Below are positions 1 to 10,420 of a stretch of DNA of 64,000 nt, piece after piece. The notes under the pieces are model-generated. The model had not been told where the DNA came from. It made no database searches and saw only the letters and a program-made list of their open reading frames with translations. The first letter of the stretch is position 1, and each line of letters begins with the position of its first letter. The translations under genes and the position numbers were made by a program. Source of the stretch: Neoechinorhynchus agilis (taxonomy: Eukaryota; Acanthocephala); NCBI GenBank assembly GCA_051530055.1, contig CM121342.1:11532001-11596000 (forward strand). The letters run 5' to 3'.

Positions 1-164
1 TCTTTGAAACCCTATTTGCAAATGGTACTTTTTTTTCAAAATACCCTAACTGTTTTGTTTCCATGTCGCATGTTCGGGCGACCACTGCATCGTGAACGTC
101 AAAGCACGAGCATGCCTGCAATTGTAGTACTTCGTTTCCCCAACTTAAGATTCATGGATAAAGT
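1..164 (-). pseudogene. METTL4 3'-end duplicate, truncated
   Basis: This stretch aligns base for base with the last ~35 codons and 3' flank of the METTL4 gene at 55365-55528. Both carry the same order of words, including the block around 'cttcgtttccccaacttaag'. The reading frame is kept through the homologous codons (DAVVARTC is identical). The stop that ends METTL4 is replaced by a sense codon here, and the frame runs on towards the window edge. Homology stops abruptly near 164, where a Ty3/gypsy fragment begins. The left end lies outside the window, so whether this is a cut segmental duplicate or the end of a longer paralogue cannot be seen. A truncated duplicate is the simplest reading. 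Confidence 0.75.
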
Positions 165-1170
165 TGAAAACTGAGACACGAGCACATGCGGCGCGCCAAC
201 ACACACACAATAACGTCCACTAAAATCAATGCGACGAATTGACACGTCACATACTTCTGTCTTCATAGGGAATTTGCAGCATCCGATGAGTGGCGCAATT
301 TTGTCCGATAATCTTTCAATCCATTTCGCATAATACGCGAACATCCCAACAACACGCCTTAAACTAGAAGCATTGCAAGGAACAGGGAGTTCCAGTAAGG
401 GTCGCAATCTTTCGGGATCCGGTTAAATAATATTATTAGCGATGCTGTAGCCCAATAGCTCTATCTTCCTTACTGATCGTACTGATTTGTTATCTTTCAG
501 TTTTAGATTGCGTCGTTTTGCAGCCGCCAATAATTTTTGTACATTCGCATCATGTTCTTCTTAGGTGTTCCCAGTCATCGTGACATTGTCCACATAAGGA
601 AAAACGCAATTTAACTTCTCCTGTGCAATCATGTCATCCATAGCCCGTTGAAATGCAGAAACTCCATTGGTAACCCCAAAGGGAATTCTTGTAAGCTGGT
701 AGAGCTTCCCATTTGCTTCGAATCCGGTATAGGGCCTTTCCTTTTCTGGGATACTCACTTGATGGTATGCACTTTTTAAATCAAATGTGGAAAATATTTT
801 GTATTGGGCGATTATATTGACCATCTCATGCATGTTAGGTAAGGGATACGCATCCAAACGAGTATATTGGTCAATAGTTTACGAGTAGTCAACCACACAT
901 ACGTTTTCGATCTTTGATCTGCTCACCTTTTACAACAACGATTTGAGCCCTCCATGCAGACTTGCTCGGCTCAGACACTCCTTCATTCAAAAGTCTTAAT
1001 CTCTCCACGGATAAAGTCTCGATCCTCGCGGCAATATAATCGTGATCTAGTAGCTATTGGTTTGACGTTATCCTAAACACTTTCAAATATTGGAGCTTTC
1101 AATAAACTTGCATTCATCACTTGACAAAATTCTTTAGATCCACGTATCAATAGCTCATCTCCCGGACCGT
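165..1170 (-). mobile_element. Ty3/gypsy-type LTR retrotransposon fossil (pol/RT part)
   Basis: Minus-strand translation shows a Ty3/gypsy reverse transcriptase: an entry region with DNVKPIAT, FIRGEI and SAWRAQIVVVK-like words, the FSTFDLKSAYHQV block, the PYVDN catalytic box, and the downstream LRRVVGMFAYYAKW connection block. Only part of pol is present. No LTRs, gag or integrase were recognised. It is clearly broken, with several breaks, and old. One end abuts the METTL4 fragment and the other meets a Penelope-like fragment. Confidence 0.8.
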
Positions 1171-1179
1171 CGTATACAA

Positions 1180-1560
1180 ATTTAACACAACTGTGTCTCT
1201 TCTGAAAATTCGGTCAACAGGAACGTGTCGTCCACATATCTGAACCAGATATTCATCCCCTGTATCGATGACAAATGTTCGTCCTCCCAGTGCCGCATAC
1301 ACAGCTCAGCAAGCACAGGAGCTAACGGGCTGCCCATGGCTACTCCATCTTTTTGGTCATAGCGATGCCGTTGAACTGGAAGTTGCAGAATCTGGTGCAA
1401 AACTGCAGTAGCTTTCGCCAGTCGCTTATAGTTAACTTCCATTCAGCATTAATGGACAGGAGTGGAACTGCGAGATCTATTGCCACATCGACAGGAATTT
1501 TGGTGAAGAGGGAGATCACACCTGCCGACAGCATTCTATATGGGAATTCCAAGACGATTT
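1180..1560 (-). mobile_element. Penelope-like element fragment, reverse transcriptase part
   Basis: Minus-strand translation gives the PLE reverse transcriptase landmarks VISLFTKIPVDVAIDL, DGVAMGSPLAPVLAE and WFRYVDDTFLL, in that order and at family spacing. PLE reverse transcriptases are telomerase-related and normally precede a GIY-YIG nuclease in the same reading frame. Here the nearest GIY-YIG piece (1780-2225) is on the other strand, so the two are separate or rearranged fragments. Confidence 0.8.
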
Positions 1561-1779
1561 AAATATTGAAACGAAATCCGCTCCCGAGGAAACCACTCTC
1601 TCTCTGAAGATCCCATTGCGCTCCTCAACATACCAACTACTCTCCTTGAGATGTTCGTGCAGAAAGTGGTGTGCCGCAATTATTAGTCTGAACTTGATTA
1701 TGTACCTTCAATGGGGAGAAAAAGTCTAAAAAGGAAGAGATCTATGTTGAACTAACATTCCCTGATGATCATTCTTATC

Positions 1780-2225
1780 TTGCTATCGAGCGCATCATAA
1801 AATGAGGATGTGAGGCCAAGATAGTAAATGTATACACAAAGAGGGGACGCACTCTACACGGATTGATATGTCCCAAGAATGGCCAACAGTCATCTGGTGC
1901 GGTCTACAAAATTCCGTGCTCCGGTTACGAACAGGTCTATGTGGGACAGACCAACAATTTCACCCGACGGATGAAGGAGCACAAATCATCAGTTGTTCGC
2001 AACACGGACATTAGTTCCGTAGTGGTGGCCCGTGCAAAAAACACAGGGCACACTATTGATTTTAGTGGCGCTACAACACTAGTCTGCAATGGTCGGCGTT
2101 TCGAACGTATTGTCATCGAATCCTTATATATAAATAGGTTCGAAACGTTCGAATATAAATAGGTTCGAAACGTTCGAGGCAATAAGCCTGATTTCATCCG
2201 AGATAGTGGATCGAAATATCCAATA
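1780..2225 (+). mobile_element. Penelope-like element fragment, GIY-YIG endonuclease part
   Basis: Plus-strand translation contains GAVYKIPCSGYEQVYVGQT followed by RRMKEHKSS and a late ERIVIES helix. This is the PLE-type GIY-YIG nuclease (the motif reads VYK...VYVGQT), with the conserved Arg and Glu. Upstream residues (VNVYTKRGRTLHGLICPK) match the linker that precedes the nuclease in PLEs. At its 3' end a short phrase, taggttcgaaacgttcgag, is nearly duplicated in tandem near 2134-2178. It is opposite in strand to the RT fragment at 1180-1560. Confidence 0.8.
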
Positions 2226-2264
2226 AAATCTTAATTTCATTTATTTTCTCCTGTCGACAAATAA

Positions 2265-2893
2265 CAATGAATTATCTTTTCAACAGGTAATTGAGTTATT
2301 TTTTTGCGCATCTTTGTGCGCTTTGAACAAAAAGACTGGAGGGATTCGTCCCATTGCCGTTGGCTCTGCTCTACGTCGGCTCGCAGGTAAAATCCTTTGC
2401 GAGCGTATTGCAGAAAGGATAGGGCAGCAACTTCGCCCAGTCCAACTGGGATGCTGCACACCCTGTGGGTCCAAAACCACCTGAATGACGCTACGCTCGG
2501 TGGTGATCCCTCCGTAGTACTGTGCGATATGGAGACAGTCGTAAAGGATACTGTGAGATTGGGCGTTGAGCTTAATGCAGGGAAATGCGAATCGTTCGTA
2601 ATGAACATCGAAGACGAGTCAGCACATAGCGAAATCATCAAAGGTTTTTGGAATCTGGCACCCGATTAAGAATTGATCACTCTAGACCGGCTAATTCTTC
2701 TAGGGAGCTCGTTGCCCGCGTTTTTAGGATCATTCGAAGGGAATCGGGATCTCTTAAAACGTATATTGGGACCAGTAGCAGTCCAGGAATGGCGGGAGAA
2801 GACGGGTTACAACCAAGTTCACGTGAATGGCCTAAAGCCGTCTATCTGGGATAAACCTTTAGTCGCCCGAGCTCATAGTTATAAAATTTTATA
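2265..2893 (+). mobile_element. LINE-A copy A, internally deleted non-LTR retrotransposon
   Basis: This is one of at least four bodies of the same non-LTR reverse transcriptase family in the window. Translation shows ELFFCASLCALNKKTG, then GGIRPIAVGSALRRLAGKI. A gap follows where the catalytic NAFN/GDPLGP part should be, then DATLGGDPSVVL and ELNAGKCE, then a further jump to VHVNGLKPSIWDKPLVARAH. The pieces lie in different frames, so the copy is dead, with at least two internal deletions relative to copies B and C. I cannot assign the clade with certainty. The word order is known from widespread invertebrate RVT_1 proteins. Confidence 0.75.
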
Positions 2894-3003
2894 GATTGAG
2901 ATCACATGGAAGCTTTTGCTATCATTTATTTCGTTGTTTCATTTTTTTTAAGTTTAACTGGCAAGCCGGTATTGTTATCATCATTCAATTTTAGTCAATC
3001 CCT

Positions 3004-3399
3004 TTCTTGTCCGGCTTATTTATTTAGGCATAAAGCCAAACCAATTACATCAGAGAAGTGATATAACCACATAGTCTCTAATGTCGGTTAAGAGTTGAGT
3101 CGATAAACTGGCTGAGTTTGACATTTCGTAGTTGTGTCGAGGTGGTCAAGTGGACTAATGCCCGTGATCCCGATTAGGGGTCAAGTGGTTCGAATCCGTT
3201 ACCACCAATGACGCACAGTCAAAGGGGACGAAATACCGCTGAAGGGAGGAAACTCACTGATGAGTCCCGCCTCCTGGAGGTATCTGAGGATCCGGAGGAA
3301 TGTACAAACTCTTAACCGGCATTAGAGACTATGTGGTTATATCACTTCTCTGATGTAATTGGTTTGGCTATATGCCTAAATAAATAAGCCGGACAAGAA
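3004..3399. repeat. Foldback element: 93-bp inverted arms around a tRNA-like core (SINE)
   Basis: The left arm 3004-3096 is the reverse complement of the right arm 3307-3399, with only a few mismatches over 93 bp. The 210-bp spacer holds a tRNA-like segment with an A-box-like tggtcaagtgg (3143-3153) and an exact B-box ggttcgaatcc (3187-3197). The right arm ends in an A-rich taaataaataag-type tail. The simplest reading is a tRNA-derived SINE (about 3130-3399, + strand) beside a 5'-truncated copy of its own tail in inverse orientation. An alternative is one palindromic element. Confidence 0.8.
3136..3207 (+). other. tRNA-like pol III promoter core of the SINE
   Basis: A and B boxes are spaced as in a tRNA without a long variable arm. 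The T-stem can form weakly (agtgg with ccgtt). The 7-base acceptor ends (gtcgagg and accacca) do not pair, so this is a degenerate tRNA-derived promoter and not a functional tRNA gene. Confidence 0.6.
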
Positions 3400-3822
3400 T
3401 ATTCTGTAAAAAGCGGAAAGAGCAGTAAACTAATTCGCAAGCCCAACTTTCGTCACAATTTAATTTTTATTCGGAGTTCAAGCGATGACTGGGAAATTCC
3501 GACAATTCGCGATTACTTCCATTAAACTTGTCGACCGAGCAGTTGAAGCAATGGATCGCGAATGGAAGGTGGGCCAATATAAGCATTCGTCTATTTACCT
3601 GGACATTGATTATGACACAAAATGTTGGCCAAAACACTGCTCAAGACTAGGATATCACATGGACTGGCATGAACTGTAATAATATTTTCAAAACAATGTC
3701 ATCAATAAACAAGTGAGTATAAAAGCAGCTGAGATCAATGTTTGAAAACCGCGTGAATTTAAGGATCAACTTGCAAGCTCTTTGAATCGAGACTACAATT
3801 TCAGACTCATCTCCCTTTATTC

Positions 3823-4587
3823 ATGGTTCAAATTACGATCGAGAATATCAAGCGAGCGGGAGTTCTCTACCACTATAACAAAGTTTATATCCTGGGAGAC
3901 TTAATTGGTGAGGACAGTTTCGGGCATGTCCTAAAATGCAAACAAAAGGGATCAAACCGCAACCTTGCAGTTAAGAAATTAAAGAACGCCATTGGGGAAT
4001 TCGACATGGATGATTACAAAGTCAAGATGTTTAAGGCAATGAAAGAGGCCAATGGAGAACGAGCTAATATCGCAGTGCCCCTCGAAATTGCATGACTCTT
4101 GAACAATACGAAATGGTAAACACATTTGGACCAATCCCAATCAATCGGTTGTTCTCCTTGGAATACCAAATGTTGCAAGCATTAGAGAAGCTAAGAGATC
4201 TTAACATTGTTCATGGAGATCTCAAACCAGGAAACATTTTGATGGTCAATTGTCTAGGTAAACATGGACAATTCAAACTCATGGATTTGGGTCTTGCCGT
4301 ACAACTACGAAACCAATTCTCTTTATGGATACCTACAAACTTCGTACTATCGAGCTCCGGAAATGATCGTGGGTTTACCCATCGCAAAATCAATCGTCAT
4401 GTGGGGCGTTGGTTACACTATCGGGGAAATCGCGGTTGGCAGGCCAATGTTTCCAGGGAGTAATGATTATGAAACGCTGGTTAGAATAACGATAACAAGA
4501 GGTGTTACCCGAATGCGGTCCTTGATAATGGAGTACGGACATTGCTATACCATAATAGGACAATCAACGGAGATGGATGGGTGCTGA
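3823..4587 (+). pseudogene. DYRK/HIPK-type protein kinase, degenerate
   Basis: Kinase subdomains appear in order: glycine loop GEDSFGHVLKC, AVKK lysine, catalytic loop HGDLKPGN, DLG in place of DFG, then LQTSYYRAPEMIVGLP, MWGVGYTIGEI and GRPMFPGSNDYE. The YYRAPE and FPG words are typical of DYRK/HIPK/CLK kinases. The frame moves from one phase to another near 4092, and back between about 4300 and 4330, with no plausible intron at the second place. The normally invariant Asp of 'xDxWSLG' is replaced (IVMW), and the C-lobe after about 4510 is not recognisable. No introns are evident, so this may be a decayed retrocopy; that part is inference. LINE-A copy B begins right after it. Confidence 0.7.
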
Positions 4588-4639
4588 AATCTCCATTGGA
4601 AAGAGGCATCTTTCCGTCGAACAACATTGCCTTGCATCC

Positions 4640-6620
4640 ACCGATGGTGTCTTTGGCTCAAGAAGATCGGCAAAACACCAACAAGTTTTGGGCAATGCTG
4701 GGTCACCTGCTATTGCCTCGTTGTACTGCCAGCGAGATATTTTGTCCAAGGAATACACCTGCTCTTGAGTCTCCGGTTGCCTTTGATTATTTCTTCGAGA
4801 CACCCTGGAGCAGAGAGAGTGCCGAGCTGCCGAGCGCTCCATACGTCTCTACCCCAAAGGGGACGAAATAGTGAGCCCTCGATAACTGAATATATTTGCG
4901 TATTTTCCTCCCTTCACCACCGGCGATTTCGAGGGAGTAGCGGATGTTGCTGGCTGCGAAGGTGCGCACACACGTGGCGTCCCAGAGAAGGCATTTGCCC
5001 TCCCGCCACGGAAAGACCGAAATTACGTCAGGTCTACGACCGTCAAGTCGACAAAGATGGGCGGGTTCCAAGATGTTGGGGAAGTTCGCCGTTCTCAGCG
5101 CCCGAGAAATTTCGGTTTTGATCTAAGAATGGCGTGAAAACCTTCCTATTGACTTTCGGCAAACGAGACCGTGTCACCCGAAAGCATCAACCAAAGACCC
5201 ACATCGACAGCGATGGAGCGTGCATATCGGGAGACCAAGTCTTAAGGATATTGCGATCCTCGTTACCTCATCAGTTAGAAGAGTTCCCACAGATGCCAGA
5301 GGAACAGACTCCAACCACGCCCCAGGTTCTCGTGTTGAAACTGCAACAGTCTAGCTTGGACGACCCCATCGCAAGAACCTGAAAGTAGAGAGCTGTGAGC
5401 TCTCGCGACAAGAGGTCCGTCCCAGATCGACTGTCTGAGGCCATTCACGGGAAGATGGTTAGCGCCTGTCTGCTGGCATCATTCCTCAACCGCCACCACG
5501 AAATCCCGGTCAAGACAGAACTTTTCCTTCAAAATTTTCTTCGATACTGGTAGGCTCCCCTCAAACGATCCAAGAAAGACCGGCAAAGCAAGGTCCATTA
5601 GTGCCCGAATCCCCAATCCCCCAGATGACACAGGCAAAGAAGCTTTCACCACGCCTCATCTGAGAGCTGGACATTTAAAATACGCTCGAGACAAGCCCTC
5701 AACCTTGCCGTCGAGCATAGCCAATCCTTCCTTATGTTTGAAAAATGTTGCTGTGCGAACCTTGTACAATAATTTGGGGACGAAGAGCGCGTTCTTTATG
5801 AGAAACAAGGCTTCATGAGCCGAGAGAGTGCTCACCCTATCGCACAGCAACGAAAGTTTCGGTATGATATGGCGGATCTCATCTTCCACATTTGAATCGA
5901 AGACGCAACTGCTCAGCAGGCTGAGTTGCTCCCGAGTCACGAGTTTCAGACCTGGAGCTACGGCCTCGAACCCAGCCATTATTTCTTTGACTTTGGCGGC
6001 GTCTCCAATATTCAATACAAGGAGCTCACATTTTCCAGCATTGAGCTCAATGCCCATCTTCGAGGTCTCCTTAATCAGCGTCTCCAAATCGCGCAGTACA
6101 ACGGAGGGATCACCTCCGAGCGTAGCGTCATCCAAGTACCAAGCGTTGAAGCTGGAATGGAGAGAATGCGCTATTGGATTTACTGTTAGTGAGAATGCGA
6201 TTGGACCGAGGGGATCTCCTTGCTACACTCCTCTTTCGGACCAAATGAGGTGGTCTTCGAAAAGCAAAGGAGTCGCCGTCCCGTAGGCATTGAGAAAACA
6301 CTGGAAGGCTTCTGGAGCATGATCCCTAATTGCGCGGAACATGGTTTCTCTATTGAGAGAGTTAAAGGCGTTCCGAAAATCACACTTAAGAATCACGCAC
6401 GGCTCTGAGCTTCTCGTAGCAAAGTTTCGGAGCGAGTGGACAATAGCTTCCGCCCCGCAGGATGTGCAGCAGCCCTTTTCTCTGTAATACGTTTGCAGAG
6501 AATTTTTCCTGCGAGCCGGCGTATCGTCGAAGAAACGGCGATGGGACGGATCCCACCTTCTTGAAGGTACAGGGCTGGGAGGTGAATCTGATCCGTCGCT
6601 ATATCCATCGTCTGATTTCC
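4640..6620 (-). mobile_element. LINE-A copy B, non-LTR retrotransposon, near full RT to C-terminus
   Basis: Read on the minus strand: GGIRPIAVSSTIRRLAGKI (about 6560), CGAEAIVHSLRNFA, VILKCDFRNAFNSLNRE, FEDHLIWSERGV, DDATLGGDPSVVLRDLE, ELNAGKCELLVLN, a thumb-like region to about 5656, then HLPVNGLRQSIWDGPLVARAH and a C-terminal domain with RRPDVISVFPW, LLWDATCVRTFA and HYFVPFGVETYG (5071-4787). It ends with a FLGQNISLAVQRGN-type tail near 4720. Frames change many times and in-frame stops occur, for instance just after DEAW near 5640. This copy links the RT body to the C-terminal words used to recognise the three short 3' fragments elsewhere in the window. Confidence 0.8.
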
Positions 6621-7624
6621 TCATATTCGTTCTGTCAATTTCCATTGTTTCGCAGGATTTCGTGCCTTTCCTTTGACGCTTCTGCTTGTAAGTTTTTAAA
6701 GACAATCTATTACCCAATTCCCGAACAATCAAAGTGAAAATTATTTAAATGATGTTTGTATTTCGCAAAAAAATTGAAGAAATTTATTTTCTTACACGGA
6801 CTTTGATTAATTTGCTGAATTCTCAAAACTACAGCTGCATTCAAAAAAATTCGAGGATGTCATAAAAATTTGAGAAATAATCAAAATTGTAAATTTTAAG
6901 AATACTTCGTTGCTGCGAATTTTCCATTCTATACAACACATATCTTTTATTTCTAAGAACAAAACCTAACAAGGCGGAAAAATTGAAGAAACTTATTTGT
7001 TCCGATATTTCAGAAGTTTTTCGATGAGGAAAAGCTTACTTGTAATTTCCAAAAGAAAAACCCATGACAAAGGCACAATATTGTGCAGAAATATTGGACC
7101 TTACAAATTGCTTCAAATTTTCTGCCATATCAACACAATGGAAATATTTCCCAATAGTCGGTTTTGTGGCTTTGCTTCCAGAAGGCACAAAAGTCACCCG
7201 AAAATTCGTTTTATTTCCTTCATGAAAATACTTGAAATTTAGAAGAGCGATTTAGAATTTATTGCCATATGGCGAAAAGTGAAAAATTCAATGCCTATTG
7301 AAATTTAACAAAAATTCTCCTGCGTCGAATTTGAATCAAACATTCATATAAGAAGCCTTACAGAGATTTTTTTATATGAACAAAAATAATTTTATTCAAT
7401 GTTTCGTCATCTACGTGGAATTTCTTCAGAATTGTTTGCACAAATACTAAAACAATTCTGAAGAAGTTTCTCGTAGGAGCCCAATCTTGGTCCGAACCAA
7501 ACGTTACAGATTCACTTTTTGGTTTACAAGGCGGCGGGAAACTACTTAGGGATTTTTAGACCATTTGTCAATTGTAGATTATCAATTACTTCGTGTATTT
7601 ATCCTGATAAATTCAGCTAGACAT
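6621..7624. other. AT-rich stretch without a recognised gene
   Basis: I see only short A/T-rich frames without family motifs. The segment 6997-7242 is open for 81 codons, but its composition (Phe, Lys, Ile, Ser) is what AT-rich non-coding DNA gives. No repeat from elsewhere in the window was recognised here. Confidence 0.4.
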
Positions 7625-8162
7625 TAAGTATTTCTAGAAACATACAAGGGTGCTTTGCACAGATCTCCCATTCTCCACCTTTCGACGCCATCATAATATC
7701 TATCTTCGAGATATTGAGGAAAATCATTCGCCGGAGTAATCTTCATTTTCTTTGGTAAGGGGATGTCTGCTGATCAACAAAAAGAGTTTACCTGTTATTT
7801 TAAAATAAAATGAAACAAATTGACACTCCTTTTCCCGGAATAAAAGATTAGTTAATTTCCTTTTTATTGCGAATAACGTTAAACAAAACAATATTTTACA
7901 AATAGCAGAGTAACACTTTGTTACTTTTACATAGCTGCTGTCTTCTACCAATATATTCTCAGCCTTAATATCCTTATGAGCAACGTTAATCCGATGTAAG
8001 TAATCGAAATCGAGGACAATCTGAGCTAAGATCAATCTACTTTCATCTTAACTAAATCGTCGTTTTGTACGCAAATGTTCATACAAATCATCGTTCGGTG
8101 ATGGTTTTATCACAATGTTAAAATTTCCATTATCCTTATACGATCCACAGAAGTCCAAAATA
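7625..8162 (-). pseudogene. AGC (PKA-like) protein kinase remnant
   Basis: The minus-strand segment 8162-7928 reads as an AGC-kinase core: LDFCGSYKDNGNFNIVI, DDLYEHLRTKRRFS, AQIVLDFDYLHRINVAH, then the catalytic loop HKDIKAEN and YVKVT before a GT. One in-frame TAA (8048-8050) stands where PKA-type kinases have an acidic residue (RFSxDE). A second block, 7766-7625, reads PQYLEDRYYDGVERWRMG, then CKAPLYV, which resembles the AGC C-tail (W...APF.P). The DFG-to-APE part and most of the C-lobe are missing between them, and no intron pair restores phase. A pseudogene is the best call; a heavily diverged gene with an assembly gap is less likely. Confidence 0.6.
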
Positions 8163-8933
8163 TTTTAATCAAATATGCTATTAAGTATAGCTTTTTTGTA
8201 GATTGGTCGCTCTGTTAGCTCAGATTGGATAGGATATCTCGTTTAATTATATTTTTCGGCACAGTGATCGTGATTTCTGGAACAAGCTGCGACTAAACAA
8301 AAATTACCTTGGACGATTTTTAAATTTGGAGATGGCGGAGGATTTACGTATTTATGACCAAAAAATTCATGCTAGCGTTAGTGTAAAAACTATCGAAGCA
8401 TTCAAATAGCCAATAATACCGAATTTCGTTTGGTATCATAGGCATACGATGCTCTCTGTGAGCAGTTGCGAACGAGCGGTTAGAAAGTCAACTTTAGTTA
8501 ATTCGTAACAACTTTACGCTAAGTTATCATAATGAAGTTTTTTATTTATTTTCAATAAAAAGAGTTGTTTGATGATTGAATTGTTCATGTTGTCTATCCA
8601 CAATGTGGGATTCTTTGAAAATTGTAAACATAATCGATTTCGGTGCTATCTACGCACTTAAATCTCGATTTTTTATAGTTTTTAATTTTTTAAAATCGCA
8701 TTTGAAGTACCGATTTATCAACATTTTTTGTTGTAAGTTGAAATAATTTTTCTGGATGCCGAATAAAATCAACTTTACGAAATAAGGAATAAAAATTTAA
8801 GTATTATTTTACCAATTTTGTCCATGCACAATTAATTGAATTTCTTAAGAAACTTCTAGTCATAAAGTGCTTTTAAATACAAACTAAATAAAAAGCATGA
8901 TTCCTTCAGGTTTAACGCCTATTGGCAGTGAAC

Positions 8934-9176
8934 ATGTCGATAGTGTGTCGGTACGAACAGTATCCGGGGTTTGCTCTTATCGACGATATCTCCGATGCTT
9001 TACTGTTGAACGATTGTGACATTTTGGGAACTGGTAGTAATTATAATAATCATTAAAATAACATGATGTTCGTACATCTAAAATGATATATTTCGCTTTC
9101 AGGACTTTTAATACCATTAGAATATTTGATTCGCTGTCGTATTTGTGAGCAGAGCAACCCTACGGATACATTGTAA
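8934..9176 (+). CDS. Small candidate gene, first two exons, product unknown
   Basis: An acceptor-like ttccttcag sits 25 bases before ATG 8934. Exon 1 (8934-9033) encodes MSIVCRYEQYPGFALIDDIS and onward. A GT at 9034 and an AG at 9101-9102 bound a 69-bp intron. Exon 2 continues in phase (LLIPLEYLIRCRICEQ) to either a stop at 9174-9176 or a strong donor-like ttgtaagc at 9173. If the donor is used, later exons were not found. The second half of exon 2 lies inside the 1.23-kb duplicated segment, so a partial copy of it also follows the pogo fragment. I recognise no family. CxxC near the end could be half of a metal site. Confidence 0.35.
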
Positions 9177-10381
9177 GCGACCGAGAAAACTGTGTGTAAT
9201 TCTATTAGCGATGAAGATGAGTCTTGTATAAGTCTCGATTTCAATGATCAGCCTAAATTTAAATATTTATTTTCATCTACTGTTATTTTCATGTTTTTAG
9301 AAACCGAACTGCCTCCCAAAAGCAATGAAAAACAAACTTTAAGAATATATAGGAACAAACGCAATTTTGTGCAGCTAATACGTTTTCAAATTAAATGAAT
9401 AGAACCCACGTATTGGGAAATGGTTTTTGTCGATATCTAAAACGCTAATAGAGATAATTCCTTATGATTTACAAATCTTAACACGTTTAGAATGCACTTT
9501 ATTTTGTCGCAATCTTTTACGGATTAAAATTTCATATTGCATAAAGTCACGTTACAAATTTCAGTTAAAGACATTAGCAAAAATTGTATATTGTAATGTT
9601 TTTATTGTTTCGAGCCGAATGACCGTGCAAATGCGGAATCACAAATATGACAAGGCATAAGTATCAGAAAATCTTTCAAAAACGTAATTGTAAAGTTTCC
9701 CATCTCTTTGCATTACAGCTTTTCGGTGTTTATTTACACCTTTGTAAGAACATTTCTTATAAATAATATAAAATGATACTACTTTTTAGGCTATAAACAA
9801 TTGGTTAACTTATCCTCGTGAATTTATCCATCAGAGCGTTCGTTTGAGCTTCGTAACAAGGTGGGCAAGATAATTAAATTGACTAAAATTTTATTTTGAC
9901 TCTAAAAACATTTTTTTAAGTGAGGTTGAGAAATTGAGGTAAAAATGCCATAAACTGATACGATAAACGGATCTTAGCAAATAAAATGCGAATGTAGATT
10001 AAATGATGGTACTGATTTTACCTCTATAAAAATCGGCCAAGCGGAATTTCGGAGATAAATAATAATTTCTTACAGTCAATCCTTCAATAAGGTGGAAAAT
10101 AAATGTTATTACTATCGAAGGTTTGGAAGTTATTTGAACGCTTTTAAATTTGCATAATTTTGAAAAGTTAGGCTACGTGCTCGCTGATTTTGAATAATCT
10201 TATGTTCCAAGCACACAAGGAAAAATATGGGCGCTTTTATCAATATCCAATCCCTTCATCGGCGTGAGTGATCTTCATCCTTAATAAACCATCAGTGAGA
10301 TGATATCAATCAACTTGGAATGCGGAATCGTCGTCTTTTTTGCCGCCTCTTATTGGAGTATTCGTCTAGGTATTCTTCTAT
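9150..10381 (+). repeat. 1.23-kb direct duplication, copy 1
   Basis: It begins at cagagcaaccctacgg and ends at ggtattcttctat. Copy 2 is at 11393-12623 and differs by scattered substitutions and small indels (a few percent). Starts and ends are sharp. Copy 1 is continuous on its left with the second exon of the small candidate gene, so it is probably the original location. Apart from that exon it is AT-rich, with short open frames that are conserved only because the DNA is duplicated. Confidence 0.9.
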
Positions 10382-10420
10382 GTGTTTCCAAGTGGGAGGG
10401 GAATCCATTTTAAATTATAG

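Noticed and set aside
3136-3207. A functional tRNA gene
   Set aside because: A and B boxes fit, but the acceptor ends do not pair, and the segment sits inside a repeat with an A-rich tail.
4627-5382. Plus-strand frames of 82-164 codons
   Set aside because: They lie over the minus-strand C-terminal domain of LINE-A copy B and have no motif of their own.
7625-8035. A working spliced AGC kinase gene
   Set aside because: I tried the available GT and AG sites between the catalytic loop and the C-tail block; none restores phase, the DFG-APE part is missing, and an in-frame stop lies upstream.
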